Positions 35,711 to 44,214 of a DNA stretch of 49,636 nucleotides are shown here, one piece after another (the stretch's first letter is position 1; each line of letters opens with the position of its first letter). The position numbers were made by a program, and so were the translations under genes. The notes beneath the pieces were generated by a model. It ran no database searches, was not told where the DNA came from, and was given only the letters and a program-made list of their open reading frames with translations. Origin of the DNA: Pseudomonadota bacterium (GTDB taxonomy: Bacteria > Pseudomonadota > Gammaproteobacteria > Xanthomonadales > Xanthomonadaceae); NCBI GenBank assembly GCA_023386795.1, contig JAEWJB010000009.1, forward strand, positions 1 to 49,636, written 5' to 3'.

Positions 35711-36712
35711 ATGGCCGTATCGCCCCTGCCGCCCGACGCCGTCAGCGACGACAGCCTGGTGGCCAGCGGCCGCCGGGTGGTCGAGATCGAGCGCGGCGCG
35801 CTGGCCGCCGTCGGCGCCCGCATCGGTGCGCCGTTCGCCGCTGCCTGCCGGCTGATCCTGGGTTCGCGCGGCCGGGTGGTCGCCACCGGCATGGGCAAGT
35901 CCGGCCACATCGCGCGCAAGATCGCCGCCACCCTGGCTTCCACCGGTACCCCCGCCTTCTTCGTCCATCCGGGCGAGGCCGGCCACGGCGACCTGGGCAT
36001 GATCACCGAGGCCGACGTGGTGCTGGCGCTGTCCTACTCCGGCGAATCGGACGAGGTACGCATGCTGTTGCCGGTGCTCAAGCGCCAGGGCAACGCAATC
36101 ATCGCCATGACCGGCCGCCCGCAGTCCACGCTGGCGCAGGCGGCCGACGTCCACCTGGACGTCAGCGTACCGACCGAGGCCTGCCCGCTGGACCTGGCCC
36201 CCACCTCCAGCACGACCGCCTCGCTGGCCATCGGCGATGCGCTCGCCGTGGCCCTGCTGGACGCGCGCGGCTTCACCGCCGACGACTTCGCCCGCTCGCA
36301 CCCGGCCGGCAGCCTGGGGCGCCGCCTGCTGCTGCACATCACCGACGTCATGCACAGCGGGGCGGAGCTGCCCAAGGTGCGCGAGGACGCCACGCTGAGC
36401 GAGGCGCTGATGGAGATGAGCCGCAAGCGGCTGGGCATGACCGCCGTCGTCGATGCCGACGACCACCTGCTCGGGCTGTTCACCGACGGTGACCTGCGCC
36501 GCGCGCTGGACAGCGACATCGACGTGCGCGCGGCCAACATCCGCGACGTGATGACCCGCCACCCCCGCACCATCGGCGCCGACCAGCTCGCCGCCGAGGC
36601 GGCACGGCTGATGGAGGCCCACAAGATCAACGGCCTGATCGTGGTGGACGAGGCGCAGCGAGCGGTGGGCGCCCTCAACATTCACGACCTGTTGCGCGCC
36701 AAGGTGGTTTAA
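35711..36712 (+). CDS. kdsD: Arabinose-5-phosphate isomerase KdsD/KpsF
   Basis: 333 aa. Converts ribulose-5-P to arabinose-5-P, the first step to KDO for LPS. An SIS domain (residues ~30-170) contains TGMGKSGHIARKIAATLASTGTPAFF and a nucleotide-sugar site SYSGESDE; two CBS domains follow (residues ~200-330; MTRHP, ADQLAAEAARLMEAHKINGLIVVD). The ATG at 35711 matches family length; an in-frame ATG at 35675 is possible, but the TAAAAT overlapping it looks like a -10 box. It is first in the KDO/Lpt operon. Confidence 0.94.
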   Translation: MAVSPLPPDAVSDDSLVASGRRVVEIERGALAAVGARIGAPFAAACRLILGSRGRVVATGMGKSGHIARKIAATLASTGTPAFFVHPGEAGHGDLGMITEADVVLALSYSGESDEVRMLLPVLKRQGNAIIAMTGRPQSTLAQAADVHLDVSVPTEACPLDLAPTSSTTASLAIGDALAVALLDARGFTADDFARSHPAGSLGRRLLLHITDVMHSGAELPKVREDATLSEALMEMSRKRLGMTAVVDADDHLLGLFTDGDLRRALDSDIDVRAANIRDVMTRHPRTIGADQLAAEAARLMEAHKINGLIVVDEAQRAVGALNIHDLLRAKVV

Positions 36713-36763
36713 CCGCCCAATCCACGGCACGATGTTCCCTTTCCCCGTTCCCGCGAAGACCTG

Positions 36764-37312
36764 ATGCCCTACGCCCCGCTGCAACGCCTGTCTGCCGACC
36801 TCGTCGCCCGCGCCGCCGCGGTGCGCCTGGCGTGCTTCGATGTCGACGGCACGTTGACCGACGGCCGCCTGCACTACGACCACGCGGGCAACGAAAGCAA
36901 GGCGTTCTTCGTGCAGGACGGCCTGGGCCTGAAGCTGCTGCAGCGCGCCGGCATCGAGGTGGCGATGATCACTGCCCGTGCCAGCCTCTCGGCCGAGCAA
37001 CGCGGCCGCGACCTTGGCATCGAGGTGCAGATCGGCGTCGGCGACAAGGCCGTGGCGGTGCGCGAGCTGTGCACGCGTCATGGACTGGAACCTTCGCAGG
37101 TGGCCTTCATGGGCGACGACCTGCCCGACCTGCCCGCGCTGCTGATCGCCGGCCTGGCGGTGGCACCGGCCAACGCGCACCCGTGGATCGCCGAGCGCGT
37201 GCACTGGATCACCACAGCGCGCGGCGGCGCCGGCGCGGCGCGCGAACTGTGCGACGTGCTGCTCGCCGCGCAGGACAAGACCGACAGCGTGATCGCGGGG
37301 TACGGCGCATGA
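36764..37312 (+). CDS. kdsC: 3-deoxy-D-manno-octulosonate-8-phosphate phosphatase KdsC
   Basis: 182 aa HAD phosphatase (C0 type, no cap). Catalytic DVDGTLTD (near residue 26), ITARAS motif, and the second aspartate pair in FMGDDLPDLP are intact. It releases KDO from KDO-8-P. The start is 51 bases after kdsD and the stop overlaps lptC (ATGA). Confidence 0.95.
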   Translation: MPYAPLQRLSADLVARAAAVRLACFDVDGTLTDGRLHYDHAGNESKAFFVQDGLGLKLLQRAGIEVAMITARASLSAEQRGRDLGIEVQIGVGDKAVAVRELCTRHGLEPSQVAFMGDDLPDLPALLIAGLAVAPANAHPWIAERVHWITTARGGAGAARELCDVLLAAQDKTDSVIAGYGA

Positions 37313-37878
37313 ACTGGCGCATGGTGCTCGGCGGCGTACTGCTCGCGGCGGCGATCGTCAGCGGATGGTCGGCATGGCGAAACCGCGCCCATCCGGTGGA
37401 GGAAGTGGCGCAGGAAACCACCGCCGACTACGTGCTGCACGATTTCGAACTGATCAGCCTGGACAAGGACACCGGCAAGGAGTCGGTGACCTTGCGCGCG
37501 CCCGAAGCGCACCGCAACCGCGCCGACCAGACGATGGACATCACCACCCCGGTGTTCCTGCTCCCCGACCAGCAAGGCTTGCCGTGGACCCTGCGCGCGC
37601 AGACCGGCTGGGTGAGCCCGAAGGGCGACGAACTGCGCCTGCGCGGCGACGTCGCCGGCGACAGCCCGACCGCGCCGGGCGTGGTGCCCACCACGTTCCG
37701 CACCACCACGCTGGATGTATTCCCGCAGCAGCACCTGGCCCGCACCGCGGACCGCGTGACCATGACCCGCCCGGGCCTGAGCCAGACCGGCGTCGGTTTC
37801 GAGGCCAACCTGCAGACCCGCCAGTACAAGCTCCTTTCACAGGTCAAGACCCGCTATGAACCGAATGCTGCCAACTAA
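37309..37878 (+). CDS. lptC: LPS export protein LptC
   Basis: 189 aa bitopic protein. One N-terminal helix (residues ~5-23) in the inner membrane and a periplasmic LptC jellyroll (DYVLHDFELISLDKDTGK..., LTTPVF-like strand, VTMTRPGLSQTGVGFEANLQTRQYKLLSQVKTRY). It hands LPS from LptB2FG to LptA. The final 23 bases overlap lptA in another frame, an unusually long overlap. Confidence 0.93.
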   Translation: MNWRMVLGGVLLAAAIVSGWSAWRNRAHPVEEVAQETTADYVLHDFELISLDKDTGKESVTLRAPEAHRNRADQTMDITTPVFLLPDQQGLPWTLRAQTGWVSPKGDELRLRGDVAGDSPTAPGVVPTTFRTTTLDVFPQQHLARTADRVTMTRPGLSQTGVGFEANLQTRQYKLLSQVKTRYEPNAAN

Positions 37879-38394
37879 GCTGGCCGCGCTGGCCCTGCTG
37901 ATGCTGCCGCTGGCCGCCCTGGCCAAGACCACCGACCGCAACCAGCCGATGAACCTGGAAGCGGCCAGCCAGGATTGCAACCTGATGGACGACGACGGCA
38001 AGTGCCGCTTCACCGGCAATGTCGTGATCACCCAGGGCACCCTCGAAGTGCATGCCGACACCGCGGACGTCTTCCGCAAGGCCGGCCAGATCGACCGTGT
38101 CGTGCTGACCGGCAAGCAGGCGACGTTGAAGCAGATCATGGACGACGGCGCCCCGATGAACGCCAAGGCGGACAACATCGAGTACCGCGTCGCCGAGGAC
38201 ACCATCATCCTCACCGGCAACTACACCGTCGACTCGCCCAAGGGCAGCAATGCCGGCCAGCGCATGGTCTACAACACCAAGACCGGCAACATGCAGAGTG
38301 GCGGCGACGGCAGCCGCGTGCGCACGGTGCTGCAGCCCAAGTCGGCCGCGCCGGCGCCTGCCAAGCCGGCCGCCGGCAAGACGGAGAAGAAGTA

Positions 38395-38395
<1 letters not shown>
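37856..38395 (+). CDS. lptA: LPS transport periplasmic protein LptA
   Basis: 179 aa with signal peptide (about residues 1-22, ending AALA) and an OstA/LptA domain: DRNQPMNLEAASQDCNLMDDDGKCRFTGNVVITQGTLEVHADTADV. The tail is Ala/Pro/Lys-rich. It bridges LptC and LptD across the periplasm. It has two Cys (QDCNL, GKCRF) close together that may form a disulfide. The stop overlaps the lptB start by one base (TAATG). Confidence 0.95.
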
Positions 38396-39114
<719 letters not shown>

Positions 39115-39158
39115 CCGCCGGGCGCCGCAGGCGGCGCGCGACAATCCGCACCCCGCAA

Positions 39159-39197
39159 GACGGCCGGTTCCCACGGGGAGCCGGCCGTCATGTTTTT
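39159..39197 (+). terminator. Rho-independent terminator after lptB
   Basis: A 14-bp stem, GACGGCCGGTTCCC with GGGAGCCGGCCGTC (one G-U pair), loop ACG, then ATGTTTTT. It separates the Lpt operon from rpoN. Confidence 0.88.
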
Positions 39198-39223
39198 GGC
39201 GCGCGGCAGCTCCGCCGTATATC
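39196..39223 (+). promoter_or_regulatory. Candidate promoter of rpoN
   Basis: TTGGCG (39196-39201), 16-bp spacer, TATATC (39218-39223), placed directly after the lptB terminator and about 90 bases before rpoN. The spacing is reasonable; the hexamers match consensus at four positions each. Confidence 0.4.
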
Positions 39224-39315
39224 CTGCGGGACGGCGGCATCCCCCGAATGCCACGCAGCGCCCCGTTTTTCGCGTGCCCGGCCGCCGATATGCCTCCCCT
39301 ACGTTCAGTGAGCAC

Positions 39316-40737
39316 ATGAAGGCACGGCTGCAGACATCGATGGGGCAACAGCTGGTCATGACGCCACAGCTGCGCCAGGCCATCCGGTTGTTGCAGATGT
39401 CCACCACCGAGCTGGAAATCGAGATCGCCGAAGCGGTGGAGACCAACCCGCTGCTCGAGTGGACGGAGGAAGCGCCGTTGTCTGCCGAGCCCGGCAGCGC
39501 CGAGTCCGCGCAGGCGGCCGAGACCGATGCATACGGGCGAGAAGACGGCCCGAACGAGGACTGGACGCCAGACGAAGGCACCTGGGCCACCGGGGGCGGC
39601 AGCGGCGATGAGGACGACCACGGCAGTGCCGCCGAGCGCGTCGCCGAACCGGAAACCCTGGCCGACCACCTGCTGTGGCAGCTGCATCTTTCGCATTTGT
39701 CCGAGCGCGACCGCCGCATCGGCGCGGCGCTGATCGATGCGCTCGACGAAGACGGCTACCTGCGCGAACCGCTGTCGGCCATCGCCGAAGCCCTGGCGCC
39801 CGGCATCGTGGCCACGGAGGGCGAAATCCAGACCGTGCTGCATCAGGTCCAGCGCTTCGATCCGGTGGGCATCGGTGCCACCTCGCTGGGCGAGTGCCTG
39901 TCGCTGCAACTCGATGCGCTGCCGGCCGACACGCCCGGTCGCGATCTGGCGCGGCGCATCGTCGCAGGCCCGCTCGAACGACTGCCGCGCATCGGCGCGG
40001 CCGGGCTGGCGCAGGAGTTCAAGCTGCCACTGGAGCAGATCGAAGAAGCCATCGCGCTGGTGCGCTCGCTGGACCCGCGCCCGGGCAAGCAGCTCGGCGC
40101 GATGTCGTCCGATACCTATGTCGTGCCGGACTGCGTGATCTGGCGCCAGCGCGGCGTGTGGCGCGTGGCGCTGGCCGGGCGCTCGCAGCCGCGCATCACC
40201 ATCCACCGAGGATACGAGCAGTTGATCCGCAGCTGCGGCGAAGCCGATGCCGGCTACCTGCGCGGCCAGCTGCAGGAAGCCCGCTGGCTGCTCAAGAGCC
40301 TGGAAGCCCGCGGCGAAACGTTGCTGAAGGTGGTCAACAGCCTGCTGCGCCACCAGGCCGGGTTCCTGGAATTCGGCGAACAGGCGTTGCGACCGCTCAC
40401 GCTGCGCGAGATCGCCGGCGAGCTGGGCCTTCACGAATCGACGATCTCGCGCGCGATCGCGCGCAAGTACGTGCGCACGCCGCGCGGCACTATCCCGCTG
40501 CGGGCATTCTTCGCCTCCGGCATCGATACCGATGGCGGCGGCGAGGCGTCCAGCACGGCCATTCAGGCAATGATCCGGCGCCTGATCGAAGCCGAAAACC
40601 CGCGCAAACCCTTGTCTGACGCCAAGCTGGCCGACCTGCTCAAAAGTTCGGGTGTGCCAGTGGCGCGGCGCACCGTGGCGAAGTATCGTGAGGCCATGAA
40701 CATTTCCGCCTCCCACGAAAGAGTCCGCATTGGTTGA
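39316..40737 (+). CDS. rpoN: RNA polymerase sigma-54 factor RpoN
   Basis: 473 aa. Region I is Gln/Leu-rich (GQQLVMTPQLRQAIRLLQMSTTELE), then an acidic, low-complexity region II (~residues 55-115), the core-binding domain and the HTH with the RpoN box ARRTVAKYRE near the C-terminus. It directs enhancer-dependent transcription. The ATG at 39316 is chosen since MKARLQ...GQQL is the normal N-terminus; upstream frame is leader. hpf follows 55 bases later. Confidence 0.97.
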   Translation: MKARLQTSMGQQLVMTPQLRQAIRLLQMSTTELEIEIAEAVETNPLLEWTEEAPLSAEPGSAESAQAAETDAYGREDGPNEDWTPDEGTWATGGGSGDEDDHGSAAERVAEPETLADHLLWQLHLSHLSERDRRIGAALIDALDEDGYLREPLSAIAEALAPGIVATEGEIQTVLHQVQRFDPVGIGATSLGECLSLQLDALPADTPGRDLARRIVAGPLERLPRIGAAGLAQEFKLPLEQIEEAIALVRSLDPRPGKQLGAMSSDTYVVPDCVIWRQRGVWRVALAGRSQPRITIHRGYEQLIRSCGEADAGYLRGQLQEARWLLKSLEARGETLLKVVNSLLRHQAGFLEFGEQALRPLTLREIAGELGLHESTISRAIARKYVRTPRGTIPLRAFFASGIDTDGGGEASSTAIQAMIRRLIEAENPRKPLSDAKLADLLKSSGVPVARRTVAKYREAMNISASHERVRIG

Positions 40738-40792
40738 ACCGCTCTAGGCGGCGGGAAGTTCATTGACCCACCGAATCCAAAGGAGGTACCCG

Positions 40793-41110
40793 ATGCGCAT
40801 CGAGACGTACGGCCAGCAGATCGAAGTCACCCCTGCCCTGCGCGAGTATGTGGAATCCAAGCTGCAGCGACTGCAGCGACACTTCGACCAGCATTGCGAA
40901 GTCCGCGCCCAGCTGGCCCTGCGCAAGCCCGACCACCACGTCGAGGCCACCGTCAACCTCCCCGGCCGTACCCTGCACGCCGATGCCAGCGCGCCCACCA
41001 TGTATGCCGCCATCGACCTGCTCGCCGACAAGCTCGACCGCCTTGTGATCAAGCACAAGGAAAAGAAACATGACCACCACGCCCGCGAGGTGCGCGACAA
41101 TCTGGCGTGA
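40793..41110 (+). CDS. hpf: Ribosome hibernation-promoting factor HPF/RaiA
   Basis: 105 aa short HPF. MRIETYGQQIEVTPALREYVESKLQRLQRHF and YAAIDLLADKLDRLVIKHKEK are the family pattern; the short form lacks the long dimerisation domain. It inactivates ribosomes in stationary phase. A perfect AAAGGAGGT ribosome site precedes the ATG at 40793. The GTGA overlap couples it to ptsN, as in most proteobacterial rpoN clusters. Confidence 0.95.
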   Translation: MRIETYGQQIEVTPALREYVESKLQRLQRHFDQHCEVRAQLALRKPDHHVEATVNLPGRTLHADASAPTMYAAIDLLADKLDRLVIKHKEKKHDHHAREVRDNLA

Positions 41111-41583
41111 GCTCACCGCCAGACGACGTCATGTCCCTGACTGACCTGATGGCAGCCGTCCGCACCGAGGTGCGGGCGGCCGCCGACCGCGACACCCTGC
41201 TGCAGATCGCCGCCGAACGCCTTGCCTGCCGCCAGTGCGGCCAGGACGAACTGCTCGCCAGCCTGCGCGAGCGCGAGGCCCTGTGCAGTACCGCGCTCGG
41301 CCATGGCATCGCCATCCCGCATGGCCGGGCCCCGGGGCTGGAACAGCCACGCGGCATTCTGATCCGCCTGCAGACCCCGGCCGACTTCAACGGCGAGGCG
41401 GTCGACCTGGCCTTCGCCATGGCCGTGCCCAGCCACTACACCCACGAGCACCTGGCGCTGCTGGCCGAACTGGCCGAGCGTTTCAACGACGAATCCTTCC
41501 GCCAGGCGTTGCGCCAGGCGCCGGATGCCGATGCCCTGCTCGCCCTGCTCCTTCGTCCCCACTCCCACGCCCAGGCCGCATGA
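41107..41583 (+). CDS. ptsN: PTS nitrogen-regulatory EIIA (PtsN)
   Basis: 158 aa EIIA-Ntr. The phosphorylated His is His72 in GIAIPHGR. It is a regulatory, non-transporting EIIA that controls potassium uptake and sigma-54-linked functions in other bacteria. The GTG at 41107 overlaps the hpf stop; an ATG at 41131 is an alternative. The stop overlaps hprK by 4 bases. Confidence 0.94.
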   Translation: MSSPPDDVMSLTDLMAAVRTEVRAAADRDTLLQIAAERLACRQCGQDELLASLREREALCSTALGHGIAIPHGRAPGLEQPRGILIRLQTPADFNGEAVDLAFAMAVPSHYTHEHLALLAELAERFNDESFRQALRQAPDADALLALLLRPHSHAQAA

Positions 41584-42527
41584 ACACCAGCATCTCCGCG
41601 CGCGAACTGTTCGACCAGCAACGCGAGAAGCTCAGCCTGCGCTGGGTGGCCGGGCACAAGGGCGAACGCCGCGAACTGGTGGCCGGCGATACGGTTTCCC
41701 GCCGCCCGTCGCTGGCCGGCTATCTCAACGCCATCTACCCCAACAAGGTGCAGATCCTCGGCACCGAGGAACTGACCTGGCTCGATTCGCTCGATCCGCG
41801 CCAGCGTTGGGAGACCATCGAGAAGATCATCCAGTTCCAGCCACTGGCCCTGGTGATCAGCAAGAACCAGCCGCTGCCGGAAGACCTGCGCTCGGCGGCG
41901 GATGAATCGAGCACGCCCCTGTGGGTTTCGCCCAAGCGCGGCCACGAACTGCTCAACCACCTCTCCTACCACCTGGCGCGCACGCTGGCCCCGCGGGTCA
42001 CGCTGCACGGGGTGTTCATGGAGATCTATTCGATCGGCGTGCTGATCACCGGCGAGGCCGGCTCGGGCAAGAGCGAACTGGCGCTGGAACTGCTCAGCCG
42101 CGGCCACCGCCTGGTGGCGGACGACGCGCCGGAGTTCACCCAGATCGCCCCGGACGTGCTCGACGGCACCTGCCCGGAACTGCTGCAGGACCTGCTGGAA
42201 GTGCGCGGGCTGGGCGTGTTGAACGTGCGCGACATGTTCGGCGACACCTCGGTGAAGAAGAACAAGTACCTGCGCCTGATCGTGCATCTCACCAAGCCGA
42301 TGACCGAGCCGACCCCGCACGGCTACGAACGACTCACCGGCGATTCGGGCAAGCGGCATGTGCTCGACCTCGACGTGCCGCTGATCACCCTGCCGGTGAT
42401 GTCCGGCCGCAACCTGGCCGTGCTCACCGAGGCGGCCACCCGGCTGCATATCCTGCGCACCAAGGGCATCGACCCGGCCGCCATGTTCATCGCCCGCCAC
42501 AGCAACCTGCTGGAGCGGCGGCCGTGA
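41580..42527 (+). CDS. hprK: HPr kinase/phosphorylase
   Basis: 315 aa. P-loop GEAGSGKS (158-165) and the HprK signature in the C-terminal region (ELLEVRGLGVLNVRDMFG) are intact; the N-terminal domain is the DRTGG-like HprK N region. It phosphorylates and dephosphorylates HPr at Ser46, and the HPr encoded 1.4 kb downstream has Ser46. It overlaps ptsN (ATGA) and rapZ (GTGA). Confidence 0.96.
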   Translation: MNTSISARELFDQQREKLSLRWVAGHKGERRELVAGDTVSRRPSLAGYLNAIYPNKVQILGTEELTWLDSLDPRQRWETIEKIIQFQPLALVISKNQPLPEDLRSAADESSTPLWVSPKRGHELLNHLSYHLARTLAPRVTLHGVFMEIYSIGVLITGEAGSGKSELALELLSRGHRLVADDAPEFTQIAPDVLDGTCPELLQDLLEVRGLGVLNVRDMFGDTSVKKNKYLRLIVHLTKPMTEPTPHGYERLTGDSGKRHVLDLDVPLITLPVMSGRNLAVLTEAATRLHILRTKGIDPAAMFIARHSNLLERRP

Positions 42528-43396
42528 GCGCCACCGGCCCGATGCTGGTGATCGTCAGCGGGCTTTCCGGCTCGGGCAAGTCGGTGGCGATGAAGACCTT
42601 CGAGGATCTGGACTACTACTGTTCGGACAACCTGCCGGTGGAACTGCTGCCGGATTTCGTGCGCAGCCGCGTGCGCGACCAGGCCCTGGGCGACCAGCGC
42701 CTGGCCGTGGGCATCGACGTGCGCGGGCGCACCGACCTGGCGCAGCTTTCGCGCTGGCGCGCGGCCGCGCAGGAGTACGGCATCGAAGTGACCGTGCTGT
42801 TCTTCGAAGCAACCGACGAGGCCCTGCTCAAGCGCTACGCCGATACCCGCCGTCGCCATCCGCTGAGCCACCTGGGGCTGTCGCTGCCCGAAGCCATCGC
42901 GCGCGAGCGCGAGCTGACCGCCCCGTTGCGCGCGCAGGCCGACGCGGTCATCGACACCACCGGCCTGAACGTGCACCAGCTGCGCCGCCGGGTGGTCACC
43001 GATTTCGGCCTGGGCCACAGCGACAAGCTGTCGCTGCTGTTCGAGTCCTTCGCCTACAAGCGCGGCGTGCCGGCCGAGGCGGATTTCGTGTTCGACGCGC
43101 GCGTGCTGCCGAACCCGCATTGGGACCCGGAGCTGCGCCCGCTCACCGGCCGCGATGCCGGCGTGCGCGAGTACCTGGAACAGCAGCCGGAAGTGGTGCG
43201 CTACAGCGGGCAGATCATCGACCTGCTCGACACCTGGCTGCCGCGGCTGCGCAACGACACGCGCAGCTACGTGACCATCGCCTTCGGCTGCACCGGCGGC
43301 AAGCACCGCTCGGTGTACCTGGCCGAGCGCATGGCCCAGCACGCCCGCGACCAGGGCTGGCCGGAAGTGGCGACCTTCCACCGCGAACTGGACTGA
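42524..43396 (+). CDS. rapZ: RNase adapter / GTPase RapZ (YvcJ family)
   Basis: 290 aa. P-loop GLSGSGKS (13-20) and Walker B-like region in the N-terminal kinase-like domain; the C-terminal RNA-binding domain includes FAYKRGVPAEADFVFDARVLPNPHW and TIAFGCTGGKHRSVYLAE. RapZ binds GlmY/GlmZ-type RNAs or UDP-GlcNAc metabolites in E. coli to control GlmS. The start is GTG overlapping hprK. It ends the rpoN-to-rapZ operon; a hairpin follows at 43443. Confidence 0.95.
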   Translation: MSATGPMLVIVSGLSGSGKSVAMKTFEDLDYYCSDNLPVELLPDFVRSRVRDQALGDQRLAVGIDVRGRTDLAQLSRWRAAAQEYGIEVTVLFFEATDEALLKRYADTRRRHPLSHLGLSLPEAIARERELTAPLRAQADAVIDTTGLNVHQLRRRVVTDFGLGHSDKLSLLFESFAYKRGVPAEADFVFDARVLPNPHWDPELRPLTGRDAGVREYLEQQPEVVRYSGQIIDLLDTWLPRLRNDTRSYVTIAFGCTGGKHRSVYLAERMAQHARDQGWPEVATFHRELD

Positions 43397-43442
43397 AGGC
43401 GGGACCGCGTGCTGGCCGCTGGCCGGCCGCAGTCGCGTGGGT

Positions 43443-43468
43443 GCGCCGGCAACGTTTACAGCCGGCGC
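43443..43468 (+). other. Inverted repeat between rapZ and the EIIA(Man)-like gene
   Basis: GCGCCGGC (43443-43450) and GCCGGCGC (43461-43468) form a perfect 8-bp stem with a 10-base loop. No T tract follows, so it may be a weak terminator or message-stabilising hairpin. The 161-base gap shows no other clear signal. Confidence 0.4.
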
Positions 43469-43557
43469 GTCCAGTGCCTTCACGCGGATACACAATCCCG
43501 CGAAAAAAGGCGGTCTGGCGCTATCGTCCGGTCATACCGACCTGTTAACGTTTCGCT

Positions 43558-43950
43558 ATGGCCTGTGGCATTCTCCTCATTACCCATCCCGGCATCGGCT
43601 CTTCCCTGCTCCAGGTCGCAACCACGCTGTTGCGGCAGTTGCCCCTGAAGACCGAAGCATTCGAAGTCCCGTTCGATGCCGACCTGGACGTCCTGCTGCC
43701 GCAGGCTTCCGCGGCGCTGCGCCGGGTCGATGGGGGTGAAGGCGTGCTGGTGATGACCGACCTGTATGGCGCCAGCCCGAGCAACCTGGCCGGGCGCCTG
43801 GCCCGGCTCGGCACGCCGGTGCGCCGCGTGTCGGCGCTGAGCCTGCCGATGCTGCTGCGGGTGATGAATTATCCGGAACAGGGACTGCAAGACCTGCCCG
43901 CCACGGCGGCGGCAGGGACCCGCAATGGAGCGATAGTCGACGATGCTTGA
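43558..43950 (+). CDS. PTS EIIA of the mannose/fructose (EIIA-Man) family
   Basis: 130 aa, a single EIIA-Man domain. The phosphorylated His10 lies in ITHPGIGSSLL. No EIIB, EIIC or EIID gene is adjacent, so it is probably regulatory rather than part of a permease. It overlaps ptsH by 8 bases, so the three phosphotransfer genes IIA-HPr-EI form one operon. Confidence 0.94.
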   Translation: MACGILLITHPGIGSSLLQVATTLLRQLPLKTEAFEVPFDADLDVLLPQASAALRRVDGGEGVLVMTDLYGASPSNLAGRLARLGTPVRRVSALSLPMLLRVMNYPEQGLQDLPATAAAGTRNGAIVDDA

Positions 43951-44212
43951 ACGTGAACTCACCGTATCCAACCGCCTCGGGCTGCATGCCAGGGCCACTG
44001 CCAAGCTCGTGCAGGTCCTGTCTTCGTTCCGCTGCAACGCCACGCTGGCGGCCAAGGGGCGCGAGGTCAATGCCAAGAGCATCATGGGCGTGATGCTGCT
44101 GGCCGCCGGCCAGGGCACGGCGGTGGTGGTGCGCGTGGACGGCGAGGACGAGGCCGCGGCCTTGCAGGCCCTGGTCGAGCTGTTCGAGCGCCGTTTCGAC
44201 GAGGACAGCTGA
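43943..44212 (+). CDS. ptsH: Phosphocarrier protein HPr
   Basis: 89 aa. His15 (GLHARATAK) is the EI phosphorylation site and Ser46 (NAKSIMGV) the HprK site. It therefore can carry both His and Ser phosphates, unlike enteric HPr, whose Ser46 is not a substrate in vivo. It overlaps the EIIA gene and lies 2 bases before ptsI. Confidence 0.96.
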   Translation: MLERELTVSNRLGLHARATAKLVQVLSSFRCNATLAAKGREVNAKSIMGVMLLAAGQGTAVVVRVDGEDEAAALQALVELFERRFDEDS

Positions 44213-44214
44213 CG

